Assembly: GCF_009193325.2 (NCBI RefSeq)
Contig: NZ_CP059856.1
Location: 4,588,001 to 4,652,000, forward strand
DNA length: 64,000 bases
DNA from: Bacteroides zhangwenhongii
GTDB lineage: Bacteria; Bacteroidota; Bacteroidia; Bacteroidales; Bacteroidaceae
Direction of reading: 5' to 3'
Part shown: piece after piece, positions 38,585 to 46,372 of the stretch
Layout of the letters: each line of letters begins with the position of its first letter
Numbering within the stretch: position 1 is the first letter of the stretch
The notes under the pieces: model-generated
Told to the model about the DNA's origin: nothing
What the model saw: only the letters and a program-made list of their open reading frames with translations
Database searches by the model: none
Made by a program: the position numbers and the translations under genes

Positions 38585-39337
38585 TCTAAGCGTTTTTCTT
38601 CCGTGACATACAGGACAAATTGGGGTATGATGTGTATGTGGAGAAGTACGGCTGCATTTAGGACAATAGAAGTTGCTTCCACTAGTATATTCTGCCCCAT
38701 AAATTATTTTTTCACCACCGACTCCCGTTCCATTACATCCCGGACAAGTCCTCCCTGACGAAGAAGAGGAACCACGACTACTCCCAGAAGAAGGAATTGA
38801 AACATCATTTACTCCAAGTTGAAAAGCAAGCATATTTTTTACAGCCACCCTAAACTTCTCGCGCATATCATCAGTCGCAGGATAGAAACCTTCTTTATTG
38901 ATACGAGCTACCGCCTCAATACAGTTTTTCACACCCATTTTTGAACCAATGTCATACATTTCTTTTGCTAAATCATGACTCACTGTGATACCATATCCTA
39001 GCTCAAGACATATACCTAGATAATATATCGCTTCTTTTAAATCATTATCAACCGCTTTCTTAAAAAACTTAAATGCACTATCATAATCTCTATGTGATAA
39101 ATCTATTTTACCACGCATAAAAGCAGCTTCTGCCATTCCACTATTATAAGCTCGCTGATTCATATATGCAGGATTCACTATTTTTCCAGTACCACCACAT
39201 GAAAAACAAGGCACATAGCCAATAGAGAGCCACGATCCTCCACTTCCTCCACATACTGTACAAGTTATTTTTTCCTGTGAGAATAATGTTATTGGAATGA
39301 TCAACGATATCATAAAAAACAAAAAGTAACGTTTCAT
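38582..39337 (-). CDS. Exported Sel1-repeat protein with DnaJ-type zinc motifs
   Basis: A 251-residue exported protein (signal YFLFFMISLIIPITLFS). Near the N terminus CTVCGGSGGS and CFSCGGTGK form a CxxCxGxG pair as in the DnaJ zinc centre. The middle has Sel1/TPR-like helices (AFKFFKKAVDNDLKEAIYYLG, YGITVSHDLAKEMYDIG). A serine-rich linker leads to a second cysteine cluster (CPGCNGTG, CPKC, CPVCHGRK). The combination suggests a scaffold or folding helper in the cell envelope. The gene is flanked by direct repeats, indicating it was inserted between two genes that were once adjacent. Confidence 0.75.
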   Translation of the reverse strand: MKRYFLFFMISLIIPITLFSQEKITCTVCGGSGGSWLSIGYVPCFSCGGTGKIVNPAYMNQRAYNSGMAEAAFMRGKIDLSHRDYDSAFKFFKKAVDNDLKEAIYYLGICLELGYGITVSHDLAKEMYDIGSKMGVKNCIEAVARINKEGFYPATDDMREKFRVAVKNMLAFQLGVNDVSIPSSGSSRGSSSSSGRTCPGCNGTGVGGEKIIYGAEYTSGSNFYCPKCSRTSPHTHHTPICPVCHGRKTLR

Positions 39338-39436
39338 AATTAATTGCTTTTAATTATTATTTGATGAGAAATCTGAAAACATTTATAATGAGAAATCAGT
39401 CTTAACCAATGCGATACTAACACTAATCAAATCCAT

Positions 39437-39479
39437 TTCGCTTTCATTACAAACTAATCTAATCTATTCCTGTGATTTA
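39437..39479. repeat. Direct repeat copy 2 (fossil gene junction)
   Basis: Read on the minus strand, this copy carries the end of the 216-residue gene (codons for SQE and stop TAG) and then a relic ATGAAAGCGAAA matching the first codons of the transglutaminase-like gene, soon closed by a stop. It shows that the transglutaminase gene used to follow directly. The remaining gap to 39338 has no gene. Confidence 0.78.
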
Positions 39480-40114
39480 AATCCTTCTTTGATAAAATCA
39501 CTTATCTTTCCGGCATACTTTTGTGCGGCAGCCGATTCTTTCATTGCATTCTCGTATGCCCGTATGCGTGCCTTAGTAGCTGCACTTTCACTGGCTATAA
39601 AGTAACTTTGCATTTCAAAAGTACCATCACCATTTTCACGAATAACGGTAAAGCTCTGTTCCAATTCACCTTTTATTTCCTTTTCCACTTCACGTTCGTA
39701 GGCTGCATAGAAATGCTCAAACTCACTGGTTCCTTCCGTTCCGTCTCCGGAAATATCGGAAACAACCCTACCTTTCACATGGCTACCGGCTTTTTGCGCA
39801 TAAGTTACTACCGCATTATTATAAGCCATCTGTACACCGACATTTTTAGATTTGAACTTTGAAGCAACTCCAAGTACTTCTACCGCATCATCCCCCATCG
39901 TAGACAATCTATCAAAATGCTTTAATAAAACTACATCCGCACTGCGGGATGAACCGTAAATTTTCCAGTTTCCTTGTTTCAATTCTTTTTGCTTGGCTTT
40001 AAATTCTTTCTTTAATGCCTTTTCCAATGCCTTGTTCTGAGCTTGAAGCTCGGTTGTTGATACTATTACTAATAATGTCAACAAGAATACAATTATCTTC
40101 TTCATAATATCCAA
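39464..40114 (-). CDS. Exported protein of unknown function, LPP20-like
   Basis: A 216-residue exported protein (signal KKIIVFLLTLLVIVSTTELQAQ; M4 is an alternative start). A charged coiled-coil segment (ALEKALKKEFKAKQKELKQG) precedes a domain with repeated alanine-rich helices (AAYEREVEKEIKGELEQ, SAATKARIRAYENAMKES) of the kind seen in LPP20/FlgP-type proteins. The family call is weak. It starts right at the stop of the lipoprotein gene upstream (0-bp gap), so it is co-translated with it. Its last codons lie in a duplicated junction. Confidence 0.6.
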   Translation of the reverse strand: MDIMKKIIVFLLTLLVIVSTTELQAQNKALEKALKKEFKAKQKELKQGNWKIYGSSRSADVVLLKHFDRLSTMGDDAVEVLGVASKFKSKNVGVQMAYNNAVVTYAQKAGSHVKGRVVSDISGDGTEGTSEFEHFYAAYEREVEKEIKGELEQSFTVIRENGDGTFEMQSYFIASESAATKARIRAYENAMKESAAAQKYAGKISDFIKEGFKSQE

Positions 40115-40813
40115 TTAAAAATGTATTTCTTTTGTTTCACTATATTTTGTTCCTTTAGAACTCTGCACAGCTGCATAAACATAACAGAAGGACCAACCTG
40201 TTACAGGTATAGACGCTTGAAAAGAGCCATTCACAATCTCACATTCTATAAAACTAACAGCACTTGAGTATGTCCCATAATAAAATCCAACTTTTTTAAT
40301 TGAGTATTCAGTGCCTGAATAATCAATATTACAACGGGCTTTTACATAAGGTTTGCTATAACTCAAACTGAGTCCTTCAGGCTTTGGCATCGGAACATAG
40401 TCGGAATTATCAATATATTCAGGTCCTATAGTCACAGTTCCTCTTGAGGTTGTAATATACGCGCCAACATAGCAATATCTCATATTATCAGATAGAAAAT
40501 TGGATATACCCTCTGTAGTAAACACATTACCACTGACCGTACATTTTATTTTCGTCCCTGTATTATAAGTAACTCCTTCATTATCTCCATAAAAGAACCC
40601 GACTTCAAGAATTGGTAAATCATCCTCATGATACTCAATTCTGCAACTAGCAGAGACAATATCCTCAACTACTTCCAAACTCAAATCCACCGGAATCGGA
40701 ACACTTCTTTCACTGTCTCCGCTCCAATCAAACGGATCTTCCGAACATCCCACATACATAGCGGATGCACAAATCAAAAATAATAACCTTACATATTTCA
40801 TATACATAATCAT
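40115..40813 (-). CDS. Lipoprotein with two fibronectin-III-like modules
   Basis: A 232-residue protein with lipoprotein signal (FLICASAMYVGC followed by SEDPF), probably starting at M5 (MKYVRLL). Two related beta-sandwich modules follow: ILEVGFFYGDNEG..YCYVGAYITTSRGT and IKKVGFYYGTYSS..FCYVYAAVQSSKGT. The conserved VGF(F/Y)YG and Y-x-x-A-x-I-x-(T/S)S-(R/K)GT pattern is common in Bacteroides surface proteins and suggests a binding or spacer role. No catalytic residues are evident. Confidence 0.68.
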   Translation of the reverse strand: MIMYMKYVRLLFLICASAMYVGCSEDPFDWSGDSERSVPIPVDLSLEVVEDIVSASCRIEYHEDDLPILEVGFFYGDNEGVTYNTGTKIKCTVSGNVFTTEGISNFLSDNMRYCYVGAYITTSRGTVTIGPEYIDNSDYVPMPKPEGLSLSYSKPYVKARCNIDYSGTEYSIKKVGFYYGTYSSAVSFIECEIVNGSFQASIPVTGWSFCYVYAAVQSSKGTKYSETKEIHF

Positions 40814-40832
40814 TGTCTTTTAAATTATCAAT

Positions 40833-41309
40833 TCATTTATTTTCTCTTTCCCATAGGTCTACAAACACTTCCTTGTGAAAAGTCTCTTTATCCTGCTTAT
40901 TCGCAGATAACTTTTTACAAAGTGCCTTCAATACGTCATCTTTCCTTAGTTTTAGAGTGATATACACTGTATATTTCCCATTCTTCTCCTTAATTACATT
41001 TTCATCAGTCACAGTCACATTCTGCAATAACATATTGGCGGTCATCCGAGTCTCTGTCATAAAATCATCGGCGGACTTTCCCGTTTCACTATTATGCTCA
41101 ATATAACTCTTCGTCACATTTTCCACTTTGCCATTCACCATTGTAGCCAATGTGTTTTTAGCAAACAGTAGTGCCTTCTGACGTGCTGAAATTACTGAAG
41201 CTGTAGTTGCACTTTGAGTTGTCTTGAAATACTGACCATCTCCCAAACTCTTCATAGCAAATACGCAACAATTCATTCCTAAAAATAAGATTAATAAATA
41301 GCACTTCAT
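40833..41309 (-). CDS. Small exported LPP20-like protein
   Basis: A 158-residue exported protein (signal CYLLILFLGMNCCVFA). The pattern SARQKALLFAKNTLATMVNG...VTVTDENVIKEKNGKYTVYITLKLRKDDV closely follows the LPP20/FlgP fold, whose members are envelope proteins often found next to DUF4384 or caspase-like genes. The start overlaps the stop of the upstream DUF4384-like gene (ATGA), so translation is coupled. Confidence 0.68.
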   Translation of the reverse strand: MKCYLLILFLGMNCCVFAMKSLGDGQYFKTTQSATTASVISARQKALLFAKNTLATMVNGKVENVTKSYIEHNSETGKSADDFMTETRMTANMLLQNVTVTDENVIKEKNGKYTVYITLKLRKDDVLKALCKKLSANKQDKETFHKEVFVDLWERENK

Positions 41310-42331
41310 TTCACCTCCTTATTTAAGTTATCAATAATTAAGTCAACCACACTAATCTGCAAATCCGGCTTCCGAACCCTGTTCTGTTGTAACCAAAGCG
41401 CAAATTGTCGGGAAGTTACCGAAGGAAGTCCACTGTACCCTTCAGGAAGTTCTTTATGTTCAGTATCGCCCATTGTAAAAAAGAAATCTTTTGTAAAAGG
41501 AGTTTCCGAAAAGAGATAATAGACACGAATAGCATCATATTCTCTATCGGTCATCAGTTCAAGCTCATCTACCATTTTCTGCTCTTTCAGCGGAACAGCA
41601 GACAAATCGAAGAAAGAATGCCAACGGTTAGCCTCTACCCAAACATCATCTTCGTGATCGAAAGCCGCATAAGGAAGCATACGAAACGCATTTTCTCCAT
41701 TGTCCATGAACAAGACCAAGTGTCCGGACTTCGTACTACGAAACCGGGTGATAAACAAATCACCTTGTCGAAATACCGAATCAATACCGACGGACAATTT
41801 AGCTTCTCTTTTCAGAATCGCCTGCTCTACAACCACCTGTTTCCGTCCATTCAAAATCTGAAACTCAAACTGCGGAAGGATTTGCCTTAAAGGTTGCGCA
41901 TAACCCTTTACCCGACATGTCCACTCTATGGCAGCTACTTTCTTTTTCAGTTCTCCCCTGCGGTTTGCCTTCATAATCTCCGCTTCTTTCGAACTCCATT
42001 CCGGTTCCATAAGATCCGCTTTCCAAATCCCCTGTGGAAATTGGGAAGACAAATCGACATAGTACTCCGAATGGCGAAGCTCGCTTTCAAAAGATTTCAT
42101 AAAGTTACCGTAAGCGATGGAAGTACCGAATTTCTTCTCAATAGCTTCTTGCTGTGCCATATTCAAAAGCCCTTCCCGGTCGAGTTCCTCTCCGCAGGGA
42201 ATCTTTATGGAAGTACAACCTTCCACTAACACCCAATCCGAAGAAGGAACTCCGTGAAAAATCTGTGAACGACCGGACACGGTGTACAGCAAGACTCCCA
42301 CTATCAGGCATATCTTTCCTTTCACACCCAT
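41306..42331 (-). CDS. DUF4384-like exported protein
   Basis: A 341-residue exported protein (signal GKICLIVGVLLYTVSG). The N-terminal half contains alanine/glutamate-rich helices (LLNMAQQEAIEKKFGTSIAYG) and a conserved WTCRVKGYAQ strand. The C-terminal half (about 185-305) has the DUF4384 pattern FRQGDLFITRFRSTKSGHLVLFMDNG...RMLPYA, a domain frequently attached to caspase-like peptidases. Here it is a separate gene in a caspase-headed operon, suggesting the pieces work together. The role is unknown. Confidence 0.7.
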   Translation of the reverse strand: MGVKGKICLIVGVLLYTVSGRSQIFHGVPSSDWVLVEGCTSIKIPCGEELDREGLLNMAQQEAIEKKFGTSIAYGNFMKSFESELRHSEYYVDLSSQFPQGIWKADLMEPEWSSKEAEIMKANRRGELKKKVAAIEWTCRVKGYAQPLRQILPQFEFQILNGRKQVVVEQAILKREAKLSVGIDSVFRQGDLFITRFRSTKSGHLVLFMDNGENAFRMLPYAAFDHEDDVWVEANRWHSFFDLSAVPLKEQKMVDELELMTDREYDAIRVYYLFSETPFTKDFFFTMGDTEHKELPEGYSGLPSVTSRQFALWLQQNRVRKPDLQISVVDLIIDNLNKEVK

Positions 42332-42340
42332 CTTTCTTTC

Positions 42341-43024
42341 CTAATAAGCTTTCAAAGTAGAATGTTTCTTCAAGAAACGGCTACCTCCAAACCAGAATCC
42401 TACCGACAGCGCATGAACCGGTTTCGCTTTATTTCCCAATCCAGCTTTGTCAATTGTTTTACTCATGCAGAAGTGTTTATAGCCGACACGAAAATTACCA
42501 AATTCTATTCCGACTCCAAACTGATAACCAAGAATAAAAGGCCGAGTACCGGTATCTTCCCAAACTTCCGGATCATCCTTCGGACTTCTATCCCATGAAT
42601 CTGACGAGGATATGTCCGCATAAGGAGTAATACCACCATTCAAATATACCCGGGCACGATTTGTCAGCAAATATTTTACTTCCACTTCCAAAGGAATATC
42701 CACACCCATAGATTGTGTATAAGTATCATAACCGTCAAAAGTACTGCAATCTTCCACCCACATGAAGCCTAATCCTGCCCGTAATGACAAAGCGAGGTAA
42801 TTAGGAGTCCAGTTACGGGGTAAAAGATAATCCATCATAAAGTTTGCCTGACCGAATAACCGTCCTGTTTTGTCTTCATTCTGAAAATAACCGTCAGAGT
42901 CATATTCATAAGCAGAGCTAAATCCGGGACCTCCTTCAAAGCCAAAACGCCACTGCGCATTTCCTTTCACAGAAAATACAAATAAAACACACAGTAGCCC
43001 TACTGTTTTTATTATTGTCTTCAT
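42341..43024 (-). CDS. Outer-membrane beta-barrel protein
   Basis: A 227-residue protein with SPI signal (TVGLLCVLFVFSVKGNAQ) and eight or so amphipathic strands alternating with polar loops (WRFGFEGGPGFSSAYEY, LALSLRAGLGFMWVED, FRVGYKHFCMSKTI, HALSVGFWFGGSRF). It fits an 8- to 10-stranded porin-like barrel. It lies between the caspase-like and DUF4384-like genes with gaps of about 20 and 10 bp and may be the outer-membrane anchor or exit of this system. Confidence 0.72.
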   Translation of the reverse strand: MKTIIKTVGLLCVLFVFSVKGNAQWRFGFEGGPGFSSAYEYDSDGYFQNEDKTGRLFGQANFMMDYLLPRNWTPNYLALSLRAGLGFMWVEDCSTFDGYDTYTQSMGVDIPLEVEVKYLLTNRARVYLNGGITPYADISSSDSWDRSPKDDPEVWEDTGTRPFILGYQFGVGIEFGNFRVGYKHFCMSKTIDKAGLGNKAKPVHALSVGFWFGGSRFLKKHSTLKAY

Positions 43025-43043
43025 TATTCACTAATTTGTTAGT

Positions 43044-45290
43044 TTAATATTTTATGAATGTATCTTTTGCACGTGCACTTACTTGGAGTACAGGATTCTG
43101 ATGCACTTGTTCACCTTCCAACTCTTTCACTAAATAAGGCACTCCCGTTGCCTGTTCGTCCGACAAATACTTATATAGCTCATCAAACGTCAATGTTCCA
43201 TCACCATTTAAGTCCGATTGTGCCTTATTCTGCATAGCTTTAAACAGGACATACGAAAACAGTCCATGCTTCTTATCTTTATACCAATTGGCGTATTGAT
43301 CTTCTTTCGCAGCCGACAATATGACGAATTTCGCCAATTTATCAGGTTTAGGACGACGAACAAATTCCGTAGCCGATGCTTCCATCGTTATCTCCTGTCC
43401 TGAGAAACAAGCATCAGTAATCACATTCACTTTATCCACCGGCAATGCCCCCAATACTTTATAGATACTCTGTAAAGAAGTAGCCTGTTCCTTGCAACTT
43501 TTCGGGTTCGAACGGACTCCCAGCAAATAGGGTTGTCCCATAAACGGATATCCATGACCGGAATAGAAAAAGTAAACTTCTTTGGCTCCTGTGGCAGCTA
43601 CCATCTGAGCCAACTTACCTTCCTGTCCGTCTACGCCAAAGATGTCATCAAAATCTTTCTTATCGGCGTTGGCCTTAAACAAGATATTATTTTCTTCCAC
43701 TCCCAACGTCTTTATCAGATAATCACGCATCGTTTTCGCGTCATTGACAGCATATTTCACCGGACCGACCTTAGTAGTTCCCTGTTTTCCGGTAGCAACC
43801 TGATAATCAGTATTACCAATAATCACCGCCACGGCATTTGACTTAACCTGCGCAACCGGAATATTAATATCTACATCCGATTTCCGGTCGTACACATTTT
43901 CCTGATAGGAAGCTATTTCGGGATATTTCTTTTGGAAAGCATTATGTATCGTAATTTCTACAGCCACACGACGATATTGCGCTCCCACCTCTTTAGCTAT
44001 TTCCGCAAAATGTTCGTAGCGCATATCCGCTGCCCTGAAAGGACCTACATGCGCCATCATAAAATCTTTAATATCCAATGTACGCAAATAAGCAAGCTGT
44101 TCATTAGAACTAATCCCTTTTTCTTTGTTTACCGAAACATAGCTATATGCTCCGTTCACAAAACATTCCGCGTCTTTGATTTCACCGAAACTGCCATCGT
44201 ATGCAACTGCATTTCTAAATGGAGCCGCATCTGTTCCTCCAATAATCTTCACAGTCACTTTAGTTCCCGGCACAATATATTCTTCCAGCTTCGACTCAAC
44301 TGTTGTTTTTATTATGCCTGCGGTCTGAAGTGCCGCCTGCGAATCTTTCAAGCGGTATTTCCCAGCCGACCAATCTTCAGTAGCTTGTGATATATTCATC
44401 TTCTTAACATAATCGGAAACGACCTGAACATCATAGCGCACCTTCATATTATATTCCACCGCCCCGTCTTTTCTTACTTCCGGCATGACTTCGGCATTCA
44501 CGTCCACCTTCGTATTCTCCGTCAGTTGATTATTGGCACGCAATAAGGCAATCGCCGTAGCCAGCATTTCCTTCAGATCATCCTTGATGTCTTTCGTCAC
44601 ATCTTCCGCTTTCTTCACAGCTTTCTTCACTTCTTCCACTCTCTGCCGTGTTTCCAGATTCTCGTTTTTCTTCTTTTCCGATGCCATCCACGTAGGATTA
44701 TAAGGTACTAACGCCAATTCCTGCGTCCTTCCTCCGCCACTCCCGGCAAGTTCGAAGCGATGCAAATCATCACCGACTTGTATTAATAAGGTAGCCGTAC
44801 GGCGTCCTTTCAAAGATTTACGGATAGGTATATTCACCTCTCCTTTCAAACTCTTACCAGGTATCAAATTCATTTTGGAAGAAGGCAACGCTTTATAGGT
44901 CGCTCCATCCAATGTCAGCCGGACATTCTTATCAGCATTAAAGAGTAAACTGCTACCTTTTTGCAGTTTGACTTCCAAAACAAAAGTCATCATTCCACGA
45001 TTGGACTTTCTACCAAAGTTTGACACCACACAGAAACTGTTCGGGCAAACAGAGATCAAATCATTAACCCTGACATTCGTGTCGAGTTGTGGCCAATTAG
45101 GATCATTTACATCAAAAGGTTTTTCCATATCCGACTTCACATCCCGCCACCCCACGTTGGGCAGTATCGATGTTTTAACCGGATTAACGGATGAAGACTT
45201 CTGAGCGTAAGCATCCACATTACATACCAGCATGATAGCACAGCACATAGCCGTCATCACACTACTGTTCTTCTTACATTTGTTCTTCAT
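43044..45290 (-). CDS. Exported caspase-like (C14-type) cysteine protease
   Basis: A 748-residue exported protein (signal CAIMLVCNVDAYAQ). The N-terminal part has two beta domains (about 30-200) with a coiled-coil linker (EKKKNENLETRQRVEEVKKA, about 205-250) and a middle region of OmpA/LPP20-like alpha-beta pattern (about 260-470). The caspase-like domain (about 485-720) shows AVIIGNTDY, the catalytic H579 in FYSGHGYP and C628 in ITDACFSGQE, and ends with an EF-hand-like calcium loop DLNGDGTLTFDEL. By analogy with metacaspases and gingipains it probably cleaves after basic residues and may be calcium dependent. It heads an eight-gene operon. Its targets are unknown. Confidence 0.82.
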   Translation of the reverse strand: MKNKCKKNSSVMTAMCCAIMLVCNVDAYAQKSSSVNPVKTSILPNVGWRDVKSDMEKPFDVNDPNWPQLDTNVRVNDLISVCPNSFCVVSNFGRKSNRGMMTFVLEVKLQKGSSLLFNADKNVRLTLDGATYKALPSSKMNLIPGKSLKGEVNIPIRKSLKGRRTATLLIQVGDDLHRFELAGSGGGRTQELALVPYNPTWMASEKKKNENLETRQRVEEVKKAVKKAEDVTKDIKDDLKEMLATAIALLRANNQLTENTKVDVNAEVMPEVRKDGAVEYNMKVRYDVQVVSDYVKKMNISQATEDWSAGKYRLKDSQAALQTAGIIKTTVESKLEEYIVPGTKVTVKIIGGTDAAPFRNAVAYDGSFGEIKDAECFVNGAYSYVSVNKEKGISSNEQLAYLRTLDIKDFMMAHVGPFRAADMRYEHFAEIAKEVGAQYRRVAVEITIHNAFQKKYPEIASYQENVYDRKSDVDINIPVAQVKSNAVAVIIGNTDYQVATGKQGTTKVGPVKYAVNDAKTMRDYLIKTLGVEENNILFKANADKKDFDDIFGVDGQEGKLAQMVAATGAKEVYFFYSGHGYPFMGQPYLLGVRSNPKSCKEQATSLQSIYKVLGALPVDKVNVITDACFSGQEITMEASATEFVRRPKPDKLAKFVILSAAKEDQYANWYKDKKHGLFSYVLFKAMQNKAQSDLNGDGTLTFDELYKYLSDEQATGVPYLVKELEGEQVHQNPVLQVSARAKDTFIKY

Positions 45291-45474
45291 TTGTAAGTAA
45301 CTATTAAATAATTAAACTAAAAAATAAGATTGTTCAGTTGGCTTGATAGCGCAGGGTATATATAGAAGAGAGCATATACCTGGCATTAAAGAAAATGGAA
45401 CTATAAACAAATTGCACTGTTTCATTGCATTCTATTGTTTGTTTTGCTTATAGCCTCCCCGGATTGGGCAATAA

Positions 45475-45700
45475 ATAAAAAGGCATGGGAGTCTGTACTT
45501 TTGCTTATCCCGCATTCAGGCTCTCGCATTGCCCATCTGTAAGGATAAGCAACGCAGCTAGCCCACGCCAAGATGAGATATACAGAACACCATGCGCAGC
45601 ATAATGTTTGATACGACACCTTAAGTGGACGCTTCCCGTTGCCGTATCTCCCTACAGATTTCAAATTTGCGAGATTCGAATGCAGAAGATAACGTTTGGT
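45475..45700 (-). ncRNA. Candidate structured non-coding RNA
   Basis: On the minus strand this stretch is GC-richer than its surroundings and full of paired segments: TTGCTTATCC with GGATAAGCAA (10 bp, about 45543-45552 and 45501-45510), GATACG with CGTATC, ATGGG with CCCAT and GGGCAAT with ATTGCCC. It ends with a T5 run in ATGCCTTTTTATTT (about 45472-45488). An 80-codon frame (45422-45664) overlaps but is rich in Cys/Trp and lacks any domain or ribosome-binding site. I believe the same sequence recurs in other Bacteroides genomes and may be a 6S-like or other regulatory RNA, but I cannot confirm this. Ends are approximate. Confidence 0.45.
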
Positions 45701-45721
45701 AAACGCCTTTCTTAATTATAA

Positions 45722-45752
45722 AAAGTCCCCGCCGCCCCCTCTGGGGCTAGCT
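45722..45752 (-). terminator. GC-rich hairpin followed by T run
   Basis: On the minus strand AGCCCC pairs with GGGGACT (one bulge) around a G/C-rich loop and is followed by TTTTTAT, as in an intrinsic terminator. It may instead be the 5' boundary of the RNA candidate downstream. No upstream gene on this strand needs it within 600 bp. Confidence 0.4.
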
Positions 45753-45886
45753 GGATGTTGCAAATATAGAAAGTAATATTAAAACATACAAACTTTCTTT
45801 TATTTTTATTTTTTCTCCACGATGACAACCCAATACAATTCACGAAAACCAACGAACTAATATGTATGGATTTAAAATTTCAAAGT

Positions 45887-45937
45887 CCTTCACCTTTTCG
45901 CCATAACGTCCTATTCATCGTCGTTTGCGGGTGAAGG
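45887..45937. repeat. Inverted repeat CCTTCACC/GGTGAAGG
   Basis: CCTTCACC (45887-45894) is matched by GGTGAAGG (45930-45937), directly followed by the AAGGGCCTT palindrome. The loop is 35 nt. A separate palindrome CACATATATGTG lies at 45959-45970. These may be parts of a conserved intergenic element in the gene-free stretch 45291-46372. Confidence 0.45.
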
Positions 45938-46070
45938 GCCTTCCCCTCATCAGTCTTTCACATATATGTGAATAGGGCACATACCCAGCCATGTTTTACT
46001 AATAGACAACTTCTTCTTCCCTATAGCCAAACTTCTCTTCATCAGTAACTAAATCTCGGTTTGACTAGTC

Positions 46071-46171
46071 GCAATCTATAAACGAAGCCTTTGATTATAA
46101 AAACGAAGGTTGCGTTTATATAAATGAAGCCTTTGTTTTTATAAACGCAATCTTCGTTTATAGTTTCATTG
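46071..46171. repeat. Nested inverted repeats with TATAAACGAAG units
   Basis: CTATAAACGAAG (46076-46087) is perfectly inverted at 46152-46163. Inside, TTGCGTTTATA (46110-46120) pairs with TATAAACGCAA (46140-46150), and ATAAAAACGAAGG pairs with CCTTTGTTTTTAT with one wobble. Flanking GCAAT/ATTGC extends the outer stem. At least four related units (AAACGAAG, AAATGAAG, AAACGCAA) alternate, so two competing folds are possible. The function is unknown. Confidence 0.6.
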
Positions 46172-46318
46172 CTGTAAAACGGAAGTTTAGATATAATCAT
46201 AAGGAAGTTAGGATATAAGAGAACACAAGTCTTACTACAATAAAAAGCATTCAAAGCTACGCACAACGGGAGCAGTTTCAAACTTTATTAAATATATTCC
46301 TATATTAAATATATTCAT

Positions 46319-46326
46319 TACCTTTG
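46319..46326 (+). promoter_or_regulatory. Putative -7 promoter element of nfo
   Basis: TACCTTTG matches TAnnTTTG and lies 46 bp before the nfo ATG. Confidence 0.5.
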
Positions 46327-46372
46327 CAATCATAGCCAACATAATCATCTCATACAATTAATAGATATCACA

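Noticed and set aside
45422..45664. 80-codon minus-strand frame upstream of the caspase-like gene
   Set aside because: Composition (many Cys, Trp, Tyr), lack of domain and ribosome-binding site, and overlap with strong RNA pairing favour a non-coding RNA.
45661..45690. T-loop-like GATTCGAATC sequence suggestive of a tRNA
   Set aside because: The adjoining bases do not form a T-stem and no acceptor, D or anticodon arms can be drawn.
46042..46281. 79-codon minus-strand frame
   Set aside because: It runs through nested inverted repeats, so its repetitive peptide (KGFIYIN, KGFVYRL) is a by-product of the repeats.
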